Below, piece by piece: positions 1-5,103 of a stretch of 5,802 nucleotides of DNA (position 1 is its first letter; every line of letters begins with the position of its first letter). Origin of the DNA: UBA11612 sp964475755 (GTDB lineage Bacteria > Pseudomonadota > Alphaproteobacteria > Rhodospirillales > Rhodospirillaceae). The notes below the pieces were generated by a model that saw nothing but the letters and a program-made list of their open reading frames with translations, made no database searches and was not told the origin of the DNA. The stretch lies in NCBI GenBank assembly GCA_964475755.1, contig CAYYXR010000082.1, positions 1-5,802 on the forward strand. The letters are read 5' to 3'. The position numbers and the translations under genes were made by a program.

Positions 1-1779
1 GCGGCCATAGTGAGTCGGGTGCACGTCGCGCACTTCGAAGCCCGCACGCTCGCGGGTCAAACCGCCCGGTCCAAGAGCCGACAGGCGGCGCTTGTGGGTG
101 ATTTCCGAAAGAGGATTGGTCTGATCCATAAACTGTGAGAGCTGCGAAGAACCAAAGAATTCACGCACCGTCGCCGCAGCCGGTTTGGCATTGATCAGAT
201 CGTGCGGCATGACGGTATCGATATCGACCGAGCTCATACGTTCACGGATCGCACGCTCCATGCGCAAGAGACCGACACGGTACTGGTTTTCCATCAACTC
301 GCCGACAGAACGCACCCGGCGGTTGCCGAGATGGTCGATGTCGTCGATTTCGCCGCGGCCGTCCTTCAATTCCACCAGCACTTTAATAATGCGGAGAATA
401 TCATCCTTGCGCAGATGGCGAATGGTATCGGGAACCTCATCATTGGTGAGGTTCAGACGCGCATTCATTTTCACGCGGCCGACGGCGGACAAATCATAAC
501 GTTCCGGATCGAAGAACAGCCCCTGGAACAGCGCTTCGGCGGTATCCAATGTCGGCGGCTCGCCCGGACGCATGACACGATAGATGTCCACCAGCGCTTC
601 GTCGCGGCACGTGTTCTTGTCCAGCGCCAAGGTGTTGCGGATATAGGGGCCCGCGTGAATGCCTTCGACAAACAGTGTCTTGATTTCGTCGACGCCTGCT
701 TCGTCCAGCACACCGAGAGTCTCCTCGGTGATTTCGTCGCCGGCTTCGACATAGATTTCGCCCGTCTTGGTATTGACGATATCTTCGGCCACAAACTTGC
801 CGATGAGTTCCTCGGGCTGAATGCGAAGCTCTTTAAGCCCGTCTTTATCAAGCTTCGTGGCGACGCGGGGCGAAAGCTTACCGCCTGCTTCGACCTTTGT
901 CCGTCCAGTCTTTGCATCGACCAGGTCGAACATCAGCTTCATGCCGCGCATCTTGTCGGCCAGATAATCGGTGCGCCATCCCTTCTTATCGCGGGAGAAC
1001 GTCTGACTTTCGTAGAAGTAGCTTAGGATTTCTTCGGAGGTCAGACCATCTACTTCGGTCGGATCGACTTCCTTGCCGTCCTTGGCACGCTTAACGCGCA
1101 GCTTTTCCGTCGCCGCGCTGTCGAGCGCATACAGCAACGTGGTCACCGGCAGTTTGCGGCGGCGGTCGATGCGCACATACACGAGGTCTTTAGCGTCAAA
1201 CTCGAAGTCGAGCCATGAACCGCGGTACGGGATTACGCGGGCCGCGAAGAGATACTTGCCCGACGAGTGCGTCTTGCCTTTATCGTGATCGAAGAACACA
1301 CCCGGTGAACGGTGCATCTGGGAAACGATCACACGCTCGGTGCCGTTGATGATGAACGTGCCGTGATCGGTCATGAGCGGCATGTCGCCCATGTAAACGT
1401 CCTGCTCTTTGATATCGCGAACGGAACGCGCACCGGTTTCTTCGTCAACGTCCCACACGACAAGGCGCAAAGTGACCTTGAGCGGCGCGGAGAACGTCAT
1501 GCCGCGCTGCTGGCATTCTTCCACGTCATACTTCGGCGCTTCGAGTTCGTACGAAACGAACTCAAGCTCGCCCTTCCCCGCAAAGTCCTTGATGGGAAAC
1601 ACGGACTTGAACACGTCCCACAGCCCGGACTTCTGCCGAACGTCCAGCGGAGATTCCGCCTGAAGGAATTTATCGTAAGAACTTTTCTGCACTTCGATCA
1701 AATTCGGCATGGGCGCAACCGAAGGAATGCGGCCGAAATCTTTACGAATGCGTTTGAGACCGATGAGGGATTTGGTCAT
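1..1779 (-). CDS. rpoB: RNA polymerase subunit beta, N-terminal 593 codons (3' end outside window)
   Basis: Catalytic beta subunit of the core RNA polymerase, here from its ATG to residue 593; it runs off the window at position 1. I translated the whole minus frame and found no stop. The start reads MTKSLIGLKRIRKDFGRIP, followed by MPNLIEVQKSSYDKFL, a typical RpoB N-terminus. SQMHRSPGVFF lies near residues 153-163. The rifampicin-binding segment FFGSSQLSQFMDQTNPLSEI... lies at about residues 541-569, and the fragment ends in VRDVHPTHYGR. Key rifampicin residues Q549, D552, H562 and S567 (E. coli 513, 516, 526, 531) are unmutated. The 36-residue offset from E. coli numbering fits the longer alphaproteobacterial beta; part of it lies around residues 320-370 (VEAGDEITEETL). 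A GAGGAA ribosome-binding site (1785-1790) supports the start. The complete protein is probably near 1,380 residues, by family knowledge. Confidence 0.98.
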   Translation of the reverse strand, partial: MTKSLIGLKRIRKDFGRIPSVAPMPNLIEVQKSSYDKFLQAESPLDVRQKSGLWDVFKSVFPIKDFAGKGELEFVSYELEAPKYDVEECQQRGMTFSAPLKVTLRLVVWDVDEETGARSVRDIKEQDVYMGDMPLMTDHGTFIINGTERVIVSQMHRSPGVFFDHDKGKTHSSGKYLFAARVIPYRGSWLDFEFDAKDLVYVRIDRRRKLPVTTLLYALDSAATEKLRVKRAKDGKEVDPTEVDGLTSEEILSYFYESQTFSRDKKGWRTDYLADKMRGMKLMFDLVDAKTGRTKVEAGGKLSPRVATKLDKDGLKELRIQPEELIGKFVAEDIVNTKTGEIYVEAGDEITEETLGVLDEAGVDEIKTLFVEGIHAGPYIRNTLALDKNTCRDEALVDIYRVMRPGEPPTLDTAEALFQGLFFDPERYDLSAVGRVKMNARLNLTNDEVPDTIRHLRKDDILRIIKVLVELKDGRGEIDDIDHLGNRRVRSVGELMENQYRVGLLRMERAIRERMSSVDIDTVMPHDLINAKPAAATVREFFGSSQLSQFMDQTNPLSEITHKRRLSALGPGGLTRERAGFEVRDVHPTHYGR

Positions 1780-1784
1780 ACCCG

Positions 1785-1790
1785 TTCCTC
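1785..1790 (-). promoter_or_regulatory. Ribosome-binding site of rpoB
   Basis: GAGGAA on the minus strand ends 5 nt before the ATG at 1777-1779. It supports this ATG as the rpoB start. No other in-frame start with a comparable site is apparent nearby. Confidence 0.7.
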
Positions 1791-1805
1791 GTCCTTTTCC
1801 GATCC

Positions 1806-1831
1806 GATCACCGGCAAAATCGCCCGTGATC
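1806..1831 (-). other. Hairpin just upstream of the rpoB ribosome-binding site
   Basis: GATCAC (1806-1811) pairs with GTGATC (1826-1831). After one mismatched pair, GGC (1813-1815) pairs with GCC (1822-1824), leaving a 6-nt loop. It ends about 15 nt before the rpoB ribosome-binding site and lacks a following T-run, so it does not look like a terminator. It may stabilise the processed 5' end of the rpoB message or affect translation; the role is inferred. Confidence 0.45.
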
Positions 1832-1845
1832 CTTGGTTATCCATT

Positions 1846-1868
1846 CCGCGGTCTGCGCCGCGGTCTGC
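1846..1868. repeat. Tandem direct repeat, two 11-nt copies with period 12
   Basis: CCGCGGTCTGC occurs at 1846-1856 and again, identically, at 1858-1868 with one G between them. Each copy contains the palindrome CCGCGG. It lies in the rplL-rpoB spacer, upstream of rpoB. A slippage duplication is the simplest origin; whether it binds a protein cannot be told from sequence. Confidence 0.8.
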
Positions 1869-1876
1869 ACTAGCGT

Positions 1877-1911
1877 CAGGAACTCAATTTATCTTTCAAA
1901 TCTCGTTCCTG
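1877..1911 (-). other. Hairpin with an AT-rich loop in the rplL-rpoB spacer
   Basis: CAGGAAC (1877-1883) and GTTCCTG (1905-1911) form a perfect 7-bp inverted repeat around a 21-nt AT-rich loop. In E. coli this spacer carries an RNase III processing site and a partial terminator, so a processing or attenuation role is plausible. The loop also contains TTGAAA on the minus strand, but no good -10 box follows at the right distance. Confidence 0.4.
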
Positions 1912-1950
1912 GCGGCAGCACAGCTAAGCCGTACTCTTTAATGTCGGACG

Positions 1951-1984
1951 GGGCCGACGCGCGATTTGCACTGCGCGCCGACCC
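1951..1984 (-). other. Strong hairpin downstream of rplL, candidate attenuator or RNA-processing site
   Basis: On the minus-strand RNA, the 12-nt arm at 1984-1973 (GGGUCGGCGCGC) pairs along its whole length with the arm at 1962-1951 (GCGCGUCGGCCC), around a 10-nt loop. Two of the 12 pairs are G-U wobbles, which would be C-A mismatches in an RNA from the other strand, so the fold suits the operon transcript. It begins 23 nt after the rplL stop. The downstream sequence (CGUCCGACAUUAAAG) has no U-run, so a classical intrinsic terminator is unlikely. By analogy with E. coli, attenuation or endonuclease cleavage between rplL and rpoB is inferred. Confidence 0.6.
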
Positions 1985-2007
1985 TCGCCCCAACCTTTTA
2001 CTGACGC

Positions 2008-2388
2008 CTACTTCAGTTCGACTTTGGCGCCCGCACCTTCGAGCTTCTTCTTTAGCTCTTCGGCTTCGTCCTTGTTCACGCCTTCCTTCACAGCCTTCGG
2101 CGCGCCTTCGACGAGGTCTTTGGCTTCCTTCAGGCCCAGTCCGGTGATGGCGCGGACTTCCTTAATCACGTTGATCTTGTTGGCGCCCGCTTCGGCCAGG
2201 ACCACATCGAATTCGGTCTTTGCGGCTTCGGCTTCACCACCGCCGGCAGCAGCACCGCCTGCGGCGGCCACGGCTACGGGAGCGGCGGCGGACACGCCCC
2301 ACTTTTCTTCAAGCAATTTGGACAGCTGGGCGGCTTCAAGCACGCTGAGGTTGGAAAGTTCATCTACGAGTTTGGCAAGATCGGCCAT
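2008..2388 (-). CDS. rplL: 50S ribosomal protein L7/L12
   Basis: Flexible stalk protein of the large subunit that recruits the translational GTPases (EF-Tu, EF-G, IF2) and stimulates GTP hydrolysis. It is 126 residues long, normal for the family. Residues 1-32 (MADLAKLVDELSNLSVLEAA) are the dimerisation domain that binds L10. Residues 33-55 are an Ala/Gly-rich hinge, and residues 57-126 (from KTEFDVVL) form the factor-binding domain, with the conserved stretch KINVIKEVRAITGLGLKEAK at 71-90. The ATG is preceded by AGGAG at 7-nt spacing. It follows rplJ by 39 nt and is surely co-transcribed with it. The stop is TAG. Confidence 0.99.
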   Translation of the reverse strand: MADLAKLVDELSNLSVLEAAQLSKLLEEKWGVSAAAPVAVAAAGGAAAGGGEAEAAKTEFDVVLAEAGANKINVIKEVRAITGLGLKEAKDLVEGAPKAVKEGVNKDEAEELKKKLEGAGAKVELK

Positions 2389-2427
2389 TTTAGGTCTCCT
2401 GATTCAATACACGTTGCAATGTTGGCG

Positions 2428-2946
2428 TTACGCGGCTTCGCTCTGTTTGGCGCGAGCTGCAAAGACACGAGCGAGCTGACCAGCGGGGGCTTGCAGAACA
2501 CCCGCGACATTCGTCGCAGGGGCCTGAAGTAGACCCACGATCTTCCCGCGGAGTTCGTCGAGGGACGGCAATTTCGCCAGGGCTTCCACGCCCGCGGCAT
2601 CCATTGTTTGTCCTTCGAAAACACCGCCAAGAATGACCAGCTTTTCGTTGCTCTTTGCGAACTTCGAACACACCTTGGCTGCGGCCACCGGATCCTTGGA
2701 GAAAGCAATTCCCGTCGGACCCTTAAGGAACTCAGCCAAGCCTTCGAATTTCGTGCCGGCAAGGGCGAGACGCGTGAGCCGATTTTTCGAAACTTTGAAA
2801 CTGGCGTCCGCTTCACGCATTTGCTTACGCAGGTCCTGCATCTGCGCCACTGTCAGCCCAAGATTATGGGTGACGGCAACAAATGATTGCTCCGCAAGCG
2901 TCGCGTTAAGAGAGGCAACCAGTTCCTTCTTTTCCTCTCGGTTCAC
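2428..2946 (-). CDS. rplJ: 50S ribosomal protein L10 (GTG start)
   Basis: Base of the L7/L12 stalk. The N-terminal domain binds 23S rRNA beside L11, and the C-terminal helix (about residues 135-172, with QAPATNVAGVLQAPAGQLAR) carries L7/L12 dimers. It is 172 residues long, as usual for Alphaproteobacteria. Conserved segments are LNATLAEQSFVAVTH (13-27), FKVSKNRLTRLAL (50-62) and LKGPTGIAF (74-82). The start is GTG at 2944-2946, reading MNREEKKELV; it fits the family N-terminus and has GGAGA at 2953-2957, 6 nt upstream. The free L10-L7/L12 complex represses its own mRNA in other bacteria, and a long leader is present here. Confidence 0.98.
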   Translation of the reverse strand: MNREEKKELVASLNATLAEQSFVAVTHNLGLTVAQMQDLRKQMREADASFKVSKNRLTRLALAGTKFEGLAEFLKGPTGIAFSKDPVAAAKVCSKFAKSNEKLVILGGVFEGQTMDAAGVEALAKLPSLDELRGKIVGLLQAPATNVAGVLQAPAGQLARVFAARAKQSEAA

Positions 2947-3000
2947 TTTACGTCTCCGCTACTGAGGCCCGCTTCACCGTGTTGCTTGCGCTTCGCGGTA

Positions 3001-3015
3001 AAACCGGACCGGTTT
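3001..3015 (-). other. Near-perfect palindrome upstream of rplJ, possible attenuator hairpin
   Basis: AAACCGG (3001-3007), one central base, then CCGGTTT (3009-3015) is a 7+1+7 palindrome. In the minus transcript it can form a short hairpin (AAACC/GGUUU with a 5-nt loop) ending in UUUU, 54 nt before the rplJ start. It could also be an operator. The stem is short and A-U pairs form its base, so terminator strength would be low. Confidence 0.4.
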
Positions 3016-3021
3016 CACACT

Positions 3022-3050
3022 CCGCCGGAAACCAATCTCAATCCCGGCGG
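3022..3050 (-). other. GC-rich hairpin in the rplJ leader
   Basis: CCGCCGG (3022-3028) and CCGGCGG (3044-3050) are a perfect 7-bp inverted repeat around a 15-nt loop. It sits between the presumed L10-binding region and the rplJ ribosome-binding site, where a conformational switch or stabilising stem would act. The function is inferred from position. Confidence 0.45.
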
Positions 3051-3145
3051 CCTAGGTCCTGCCCCAGAAGCCCAAGCCGATCGAATTCGCCACGCAATTG
3101 CGTAATCGAACCTTACGGTCTTGCCACTCCCGTCTGTGATGGAGG
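3050..3145 (-). ncRNA. Candidate L10-type mRNA leader of rplJ-rplL
   Basis: This lies downstream of a perfect TATAAT and upstream of rplJ, where the L10(L7/L12) autoregulatory leader lies in proteobacteria. The minus strand reads GGCAAGACCGTAAGGTTCG, close to the conserved AAGACCGCAGGTT-type segment that I recall for this leader. It is followed by an internal stem built on ACGCAATTGCGT, a 12-bp palindrome at 3092-3103 flanked by TTCG and CGAA. I could not pair the 3' half convincingly with the conserved 5' segment, so the assignment rests mainly on position and the 5' motif. The boundaries are approximate. Confidence 0.45.
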
Positions 3146-3153
3146 GTTCCCCC

Positions 3154-3159
3154 ATTATA
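3154..3159 (-). promoter_or_regulatory. Candidate -10 box of an internal rplJL-rpoB promoter
   Basis: The minus strand has a perfect TATAAT here, preceded by GACGG. Transcription would start near 3147, giving a leader of about 200 nt before rplJ, the size expected of an L10 leader. A good -35 box is missing: the hexamers 16-18 nt upstream (such as CCCGAT) do not resemble TTGACA. E. coli has a promoter at the same place. The call is therefore supported by the -10 and context only. Confidence 0.5.
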
Positions 3160-3207
3160 CCGTCACCAAAAGGCGGATCGGGCACCATCAGTCTCGGACA
3201 GGTCTCA

Positions 3208-3239
3208 CGGCGGAACAGAACCGAAGTTCCAAACCGCCG
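3208..3239 (-). other. Stable hairpin with a cUUCGg tetraloop downstream of rplA
   Basis: CGGCGG (3208-3213) pairs with CCGCCG (3234-3239). Inside it, the minus RNA has GAAC-UUCG-GUUC, an exceptionally stable tetraloop closed by C-G, with two further G-U wobbles possible below it. It begins 47 nt behind the rplA stop and upstream of the internal promoter. No U-run follows, so it is more likely a 3'-end stabiliser or processing point of the rplK-rplA message than an intrinsic terminator. Confidence 0.55.
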
Positions 3240-3245
3240 CACTCC

Positions 3246-3270
3246 GCATCATCTCGCAAGGAGGTGATGC
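3246..3270 (-). other. Hairpin behind rplA carrying an anti-Shine-Dalgarno sequence
   Basis: GCATCA (3246-3251) and TGATGC (3265-3270) form a perfect 6-bp stem. CTC (3253-3255) and GAG (3261-3263) add three more pairs, leaving a 5-nt loop. The minus strand at 3268-3258 reads ATCACCTCCTT, identical to the conserved 3' tail of bacterial 16S rRNA. It starts 18 nt after the rplA stop codon. The structure is directly visible; any role (pairing with ribosome-binding sites, 3'-end protection) is speculation. Confidence 0.55.
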
Positions 3271-3286
3271 AAAATTCGTTTGCGCG

Positions 3287-3988
3287 TTAGCCCGCTTGGG
3301 CTTCGCTCGTCGGCGCAATCTTCACTCCCGGCCCCATGGTGGAGCTGAGAGAAATACGTTTCACGTACGTGCCTTTTGCGCCCGACGGTTTCGCCTTTGT
3401 GATGGCGTCCACGAACGCTTTGACGTTTTCGGCCAGTTGATCGGCGGAGAAGCTCGCCTTGCCGACGCCGGCGTGGACAATGCCCGCCTTTTCGACACGG
3501 AATTGAACTTCACCGGCCTTGGCGTTCTTCACGGCTGTCTTCACATCCGCGGTGACAGTGCCGAGTTTCGGGTTCGGCATCAGGCCGCGCGGGCCGAGCA
3601 CCTTACCGAGCTTGCCGACCACACCCATCATGTCGGGCGTTGCGATCACGCGATCGAAATTCATTTCGCCGCCGCTGATCTTTTCCGCCAAATCATCCGC
3701 ACCGACCAGATCGGCGCCGGCCTCTTCGGCTTCCTTCGCTTTGTCGCCCTTCGCAAACACTGCGACGCGCATCGACTTGCCCGTGCCGTGCGGCAACGCG
3801 ACGACACCACGCACCATTTGGTCGGCGTGCTTGGGATCGACACCAAGGTTCATAGCCAGTTCGATGGTTTCATCGAACTTCGCCGTTGCGGCTTCCTTCA
3901 CCATCTTCACCGCATCCTTGATCGAATACGTCGCGTTGCGGTCGATACCGGTGTAGCCCTTCTTCAAACGCTTTCCGAGTTTTGCCAT
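3287..3988 (-). CDS. rplA: 50S ribosomal protein L1
   Basis: Forms the L1 stalk of the large subunit at the E site, binding 23S rRNA helices 76-78 and helping release deacylated tRNA. It also represses its own operon in many bacteria. The protein is 233 residues long, normal for the family. The L1 signature GKLGKVLGPRGLMPNPKLGT lies at 115-134. The RNA-binding domain is built from the N-terminal part (FDETIELAMNLGVDPKHADQ, 38-57) and the C-terminal segment (SSTMGPGVKI, 215-224). The frame stays open upstream to 4069, but the start at 3988 (MAKLGKRLKKGY) matches the family, and GGAG lies 8 nt before it across the rplK stop. rplK ends 5 nt upstream, so translation is probably coupled. Confidence 0.98.
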   Translation of the reverse strand: MAKLGKRLKKGYTGIDRNATYSIKDAVKMVKEAATAKFDETIELAMNLGVDPKHADQMVRGVVALPHGTGKSMRVAVFAKGDKAKEAEEAGADLVGADDLAEKISGGEMNFDRVIATPDMMGVVGKLGKVLGPRGLMPNPKLGTVTADVKTAVKNAKAGEVQFRVEKAGIVHAGVGKASFSADQLAENVKAFVDAITKAKPSGAKGTYVKRISLSSTMGPGVKIAPTSEAQAG

Positions 3989-3993
3989 GACGC

Positions 3994-4422
3994 TTACTCC
4001 ACAACCTGAAGGCCCATGGAGCGGGCAGACCCTTCGACCTGCAACATCGCGGACTCTACGGTCGCGCAATTCAGGTCGGGCATTTTTGCTTCGGCGATTT
4101 CACGCACTTGAGCTTTCGTCACCTTGCCGGCAAACGAGCGGCCGGTGGTGCCGGAGCCCTTTTGCAATTTCGCCGCACGCTTCAGATAAAAGCTGGTCGG
4201 CGGCGTCTTGGTCACGAAGGTAAAGCTGCGGTCCGAATACACAGTAATCACGACAGGCGTGGGCACACCCGCTTCGGACTGCTGCGTTGCCGCGTTGAAC
4301 GCCTTGCAGAATTCCATAATGTTGACGCCGCGCTGACCTAGCGCGGGGCCGACCGGCGGAGACGGATTAGCCTTTCCCGCAGGTATCTCTAGCTTGATGT
4401 AGCCATCGATCTTTTTTGCCAT
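3994..4422 (-). CDS. rplK: 50S ribosomal protein L11
   Basis: Binds the GTPase-associated centre of 23S rRNA together with L10, where elongation factors act and where RelA senses uncharged tRNA. It is 142 residues long, typical. The N-terminal domain has the proline-rich, thiostrepton-contacting stretch NPSPPVGPALGQRGVNIMEF (19-38). The C-terminal rRNA-binding domain includes LNCATVESAMLQVEGSARSM (117-136). The ATG follows GAGG at 6-nt spacing. It starts 137 nt behind nusG, after a structured leader, and is followed by rplA after 5 nt. No sign of truncation. Confidence 0.99.
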   Translation of the reverse strand: MAKKIDGYIKLEIPAGKANPSPPVGPALGQRGVNIMEFCKAFNAATQQSEAGVPTPVVITVYSDRSFTFVTKTPPTSFYLKRAAKLQKGSGTTGRSFAGKVTKAQVREIAEAKMPDLNCATVESAMLQVEGSARSMGLQVVE

Positions 4423-4468
4423 CGTTATCCTCAGCGTATGCGCCGGTTCACCCTCCGGCTGGCCGGGT

Positions 4469-4513
4469 CCGCGGTACGGCCGCCCCTGGACTTCAGGGCC
4501 GGGCCTCCCGCAG
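4469..4513 (-). ncRNA. Candidate L1-binding autoregulatory leader of rplK-rplA
   Basis: In the minus RNA, CUGCGG (4513-4508) pairs with CCGCGG (4474-4469) as a 6-bp outer helix. An asymmetric internal loop (GAG on one side, GUA on the other) leads to an inner helix GGCC-CGG-CCCUG / CAGGG-GCGG-CC, with one bulge and one mismatch, around a 5-nt loop. Two helices joined by an asymmetric internal loop with GGGAGG opposite a GUACC-type strand is how I recall L1-binding sites in rRNA and L11-operon mRNAs. The position, between nusG and rplK and 46 nt before rplK, is also right. The fold is seen; L1 binding is inferred. Confidence 0.5.
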
Positions 4514-4519
4514 AAACAA

Positions 4520-4547
4520 CCGCGCGGACGACCTCATCCGTGCGGAC
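4520..4547 (-). repeat. Imperfect 10-nt repeat behind nusG, also able to form a hairpin
   Basis: CCGCGCGGAC (4520-4529) and CCGTGCGGAC (4538-4547) are direct repeats with one difference. Because each core is nearly self-complementary, they also pair in the minus RNA as an 8-nt stem with one A-C mismatch and a 10-nt loop. It lies 12 nt behind the nusG stop, with no U-run after it. Confidence 0.4.
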
Positions 4548-4559
4548 CTCAAAACCAGA

Positions 4560-5090
4560 TCAGAGTTTCTCGACCTGGCTGTATTCCAACTCGACCGGCG
4601 TGGACCGGCCAAAGATCGACACGGACACCTTGAGCCGCGCCTTTTCTTCGTCCACATCTTCGACCACACCGTTAAACGAAGTGAACGGTCCATCGGACAC
4701 GCGCACCTGTTCGCCAACTTCGAAGACCACAGAGGGCTTGGGCCGCTCGATGCCTTCCTGAACCTGACGCATAATCTGTTCCGCCTCGCGCTCGGAAATG
4801 GGCTGCGGCTTGCTGGCGTTGCCCAAAAATCCCGAAACCTTCGGCGTGTTCTTCACCAAGTGCCAAGCTTCATCCGTCAAATCCATTTTGATGAGGATGT
4901 AGCCCGGAAAAAACTTACGCTCTGCGTTGACCTTGGCGCCGCGCCGGACCTCGACCACCTCTTCCATCGGCACGAGCACTTCCTCGATCTTGTCGCTCAT
5001 CTTTTTCTGCGTCGCCTGCTCACGGATCGACTGAGCAACTTTATTCTCGAAACCGGAATAAACTTGGAGCACGTACCATTTGCCTGCCAT
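4560..5090 (-). CDS. nusG: Transcription elongation and antitermination factor NusG
   Basis: Binds RNA polymerase across the cleft to promote processive elongation. Its C-terminal domain contacts Rho or ribosomal protein S10. The protein is 176 residues long, standard size. The N-terminal NGN domain runs from KWYVLQVYSGFENKVAQSI to about residue 112 and contains FFPGYILIKM (60-69). The KOW domain covers about 123-158 (VGEQVRVSDGPFTSFNGVVE) and is followed by FGRSTPVELEYSQVEKL to the end. There are two in-frame ATGs, at 5096 and 5090. The second is chosen because AAGGGG lies 7 nt before it but only 1 nt before the first. secE ends 11 nt upstream, so the two genes are co-transcribed. Confidence 0.98.
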   Translation of the reverse strand: MAGKWYVLQVYSGFENKVAQSIREQATQKKMSDKIEEVLVPMEEVVEVRRGAKVNAERKFFPGYILIKMDLTDEAWHLVKNTPKVSGFLGNASKPQPISEREAEQIMRQVQEGIERPKPSVVFEVGEQVRVSDGPFTSFNGVVEDVDEEKARLKVSVSIFGRSTPVELEYSQVEKL

Positions 5091-5097
5091 GTGCATG

Positions 5098-5103
5098 CCC
5101 CTT
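5098..5103 (-). promoter_or_regulatory. Ribosome-binding site of nusG, overlapping the secE stop codon
   Basis: AAGGGG on the minus strand shares its two A residues with the TAA stop of secE. Its distance of 7 nt to the ATG at 5090, against 1 nt to the ATG at 5096, decides the nusG start. The overlap suggests translational coupling of the two genes. Confidence 0.65.

Noticed and set aside
202..1026. 274-residue open frame on the plus strand
   Set aside because: It lies wholly antisense to rpoB, whose translation is unambiguous. The protein resembles no family, and the openness follows from the codon bias of a GC-rich gene.
1883..1905. TTGAAA as a -35 box of an rpoB promoter
   Set aside because: The hexamers 16-18 nt downstream (for example ACGCTA) do not resemble a -10 box.
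1312..1941. 209-residue open frame on the plus strand
   Set aside because: It is antisense to the start of rpoB and runs into the structured rplL-rpoB spacer. No ribosome-binding site or recognisable domain.
3258..3290. Perfect Shine-Dalgarno AAGGAGGTGAT followed by a plus-strand ATG (7 codons)
   Set aside because: The spacing to the ATG is only 2 nt, the frame is 7 codons long, and it ends inside the rplA stop region. It is more interesting as an anti-Shine-Dalgarno in the minus transcript.
3296..4009. 237-residue open frame on the plus strand
   Set aside because: It mirrors rplA almost exactly. His/Arg-rich composition is typical of an antisense shadow.
3989..4069. Upstream extension of rplA to 260 residues
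   Set aside because: The extension overlaps the end of rplK in another frame and is not like L1. The ATG at 3988 has a ribosome-binding site and the family N-terminus.
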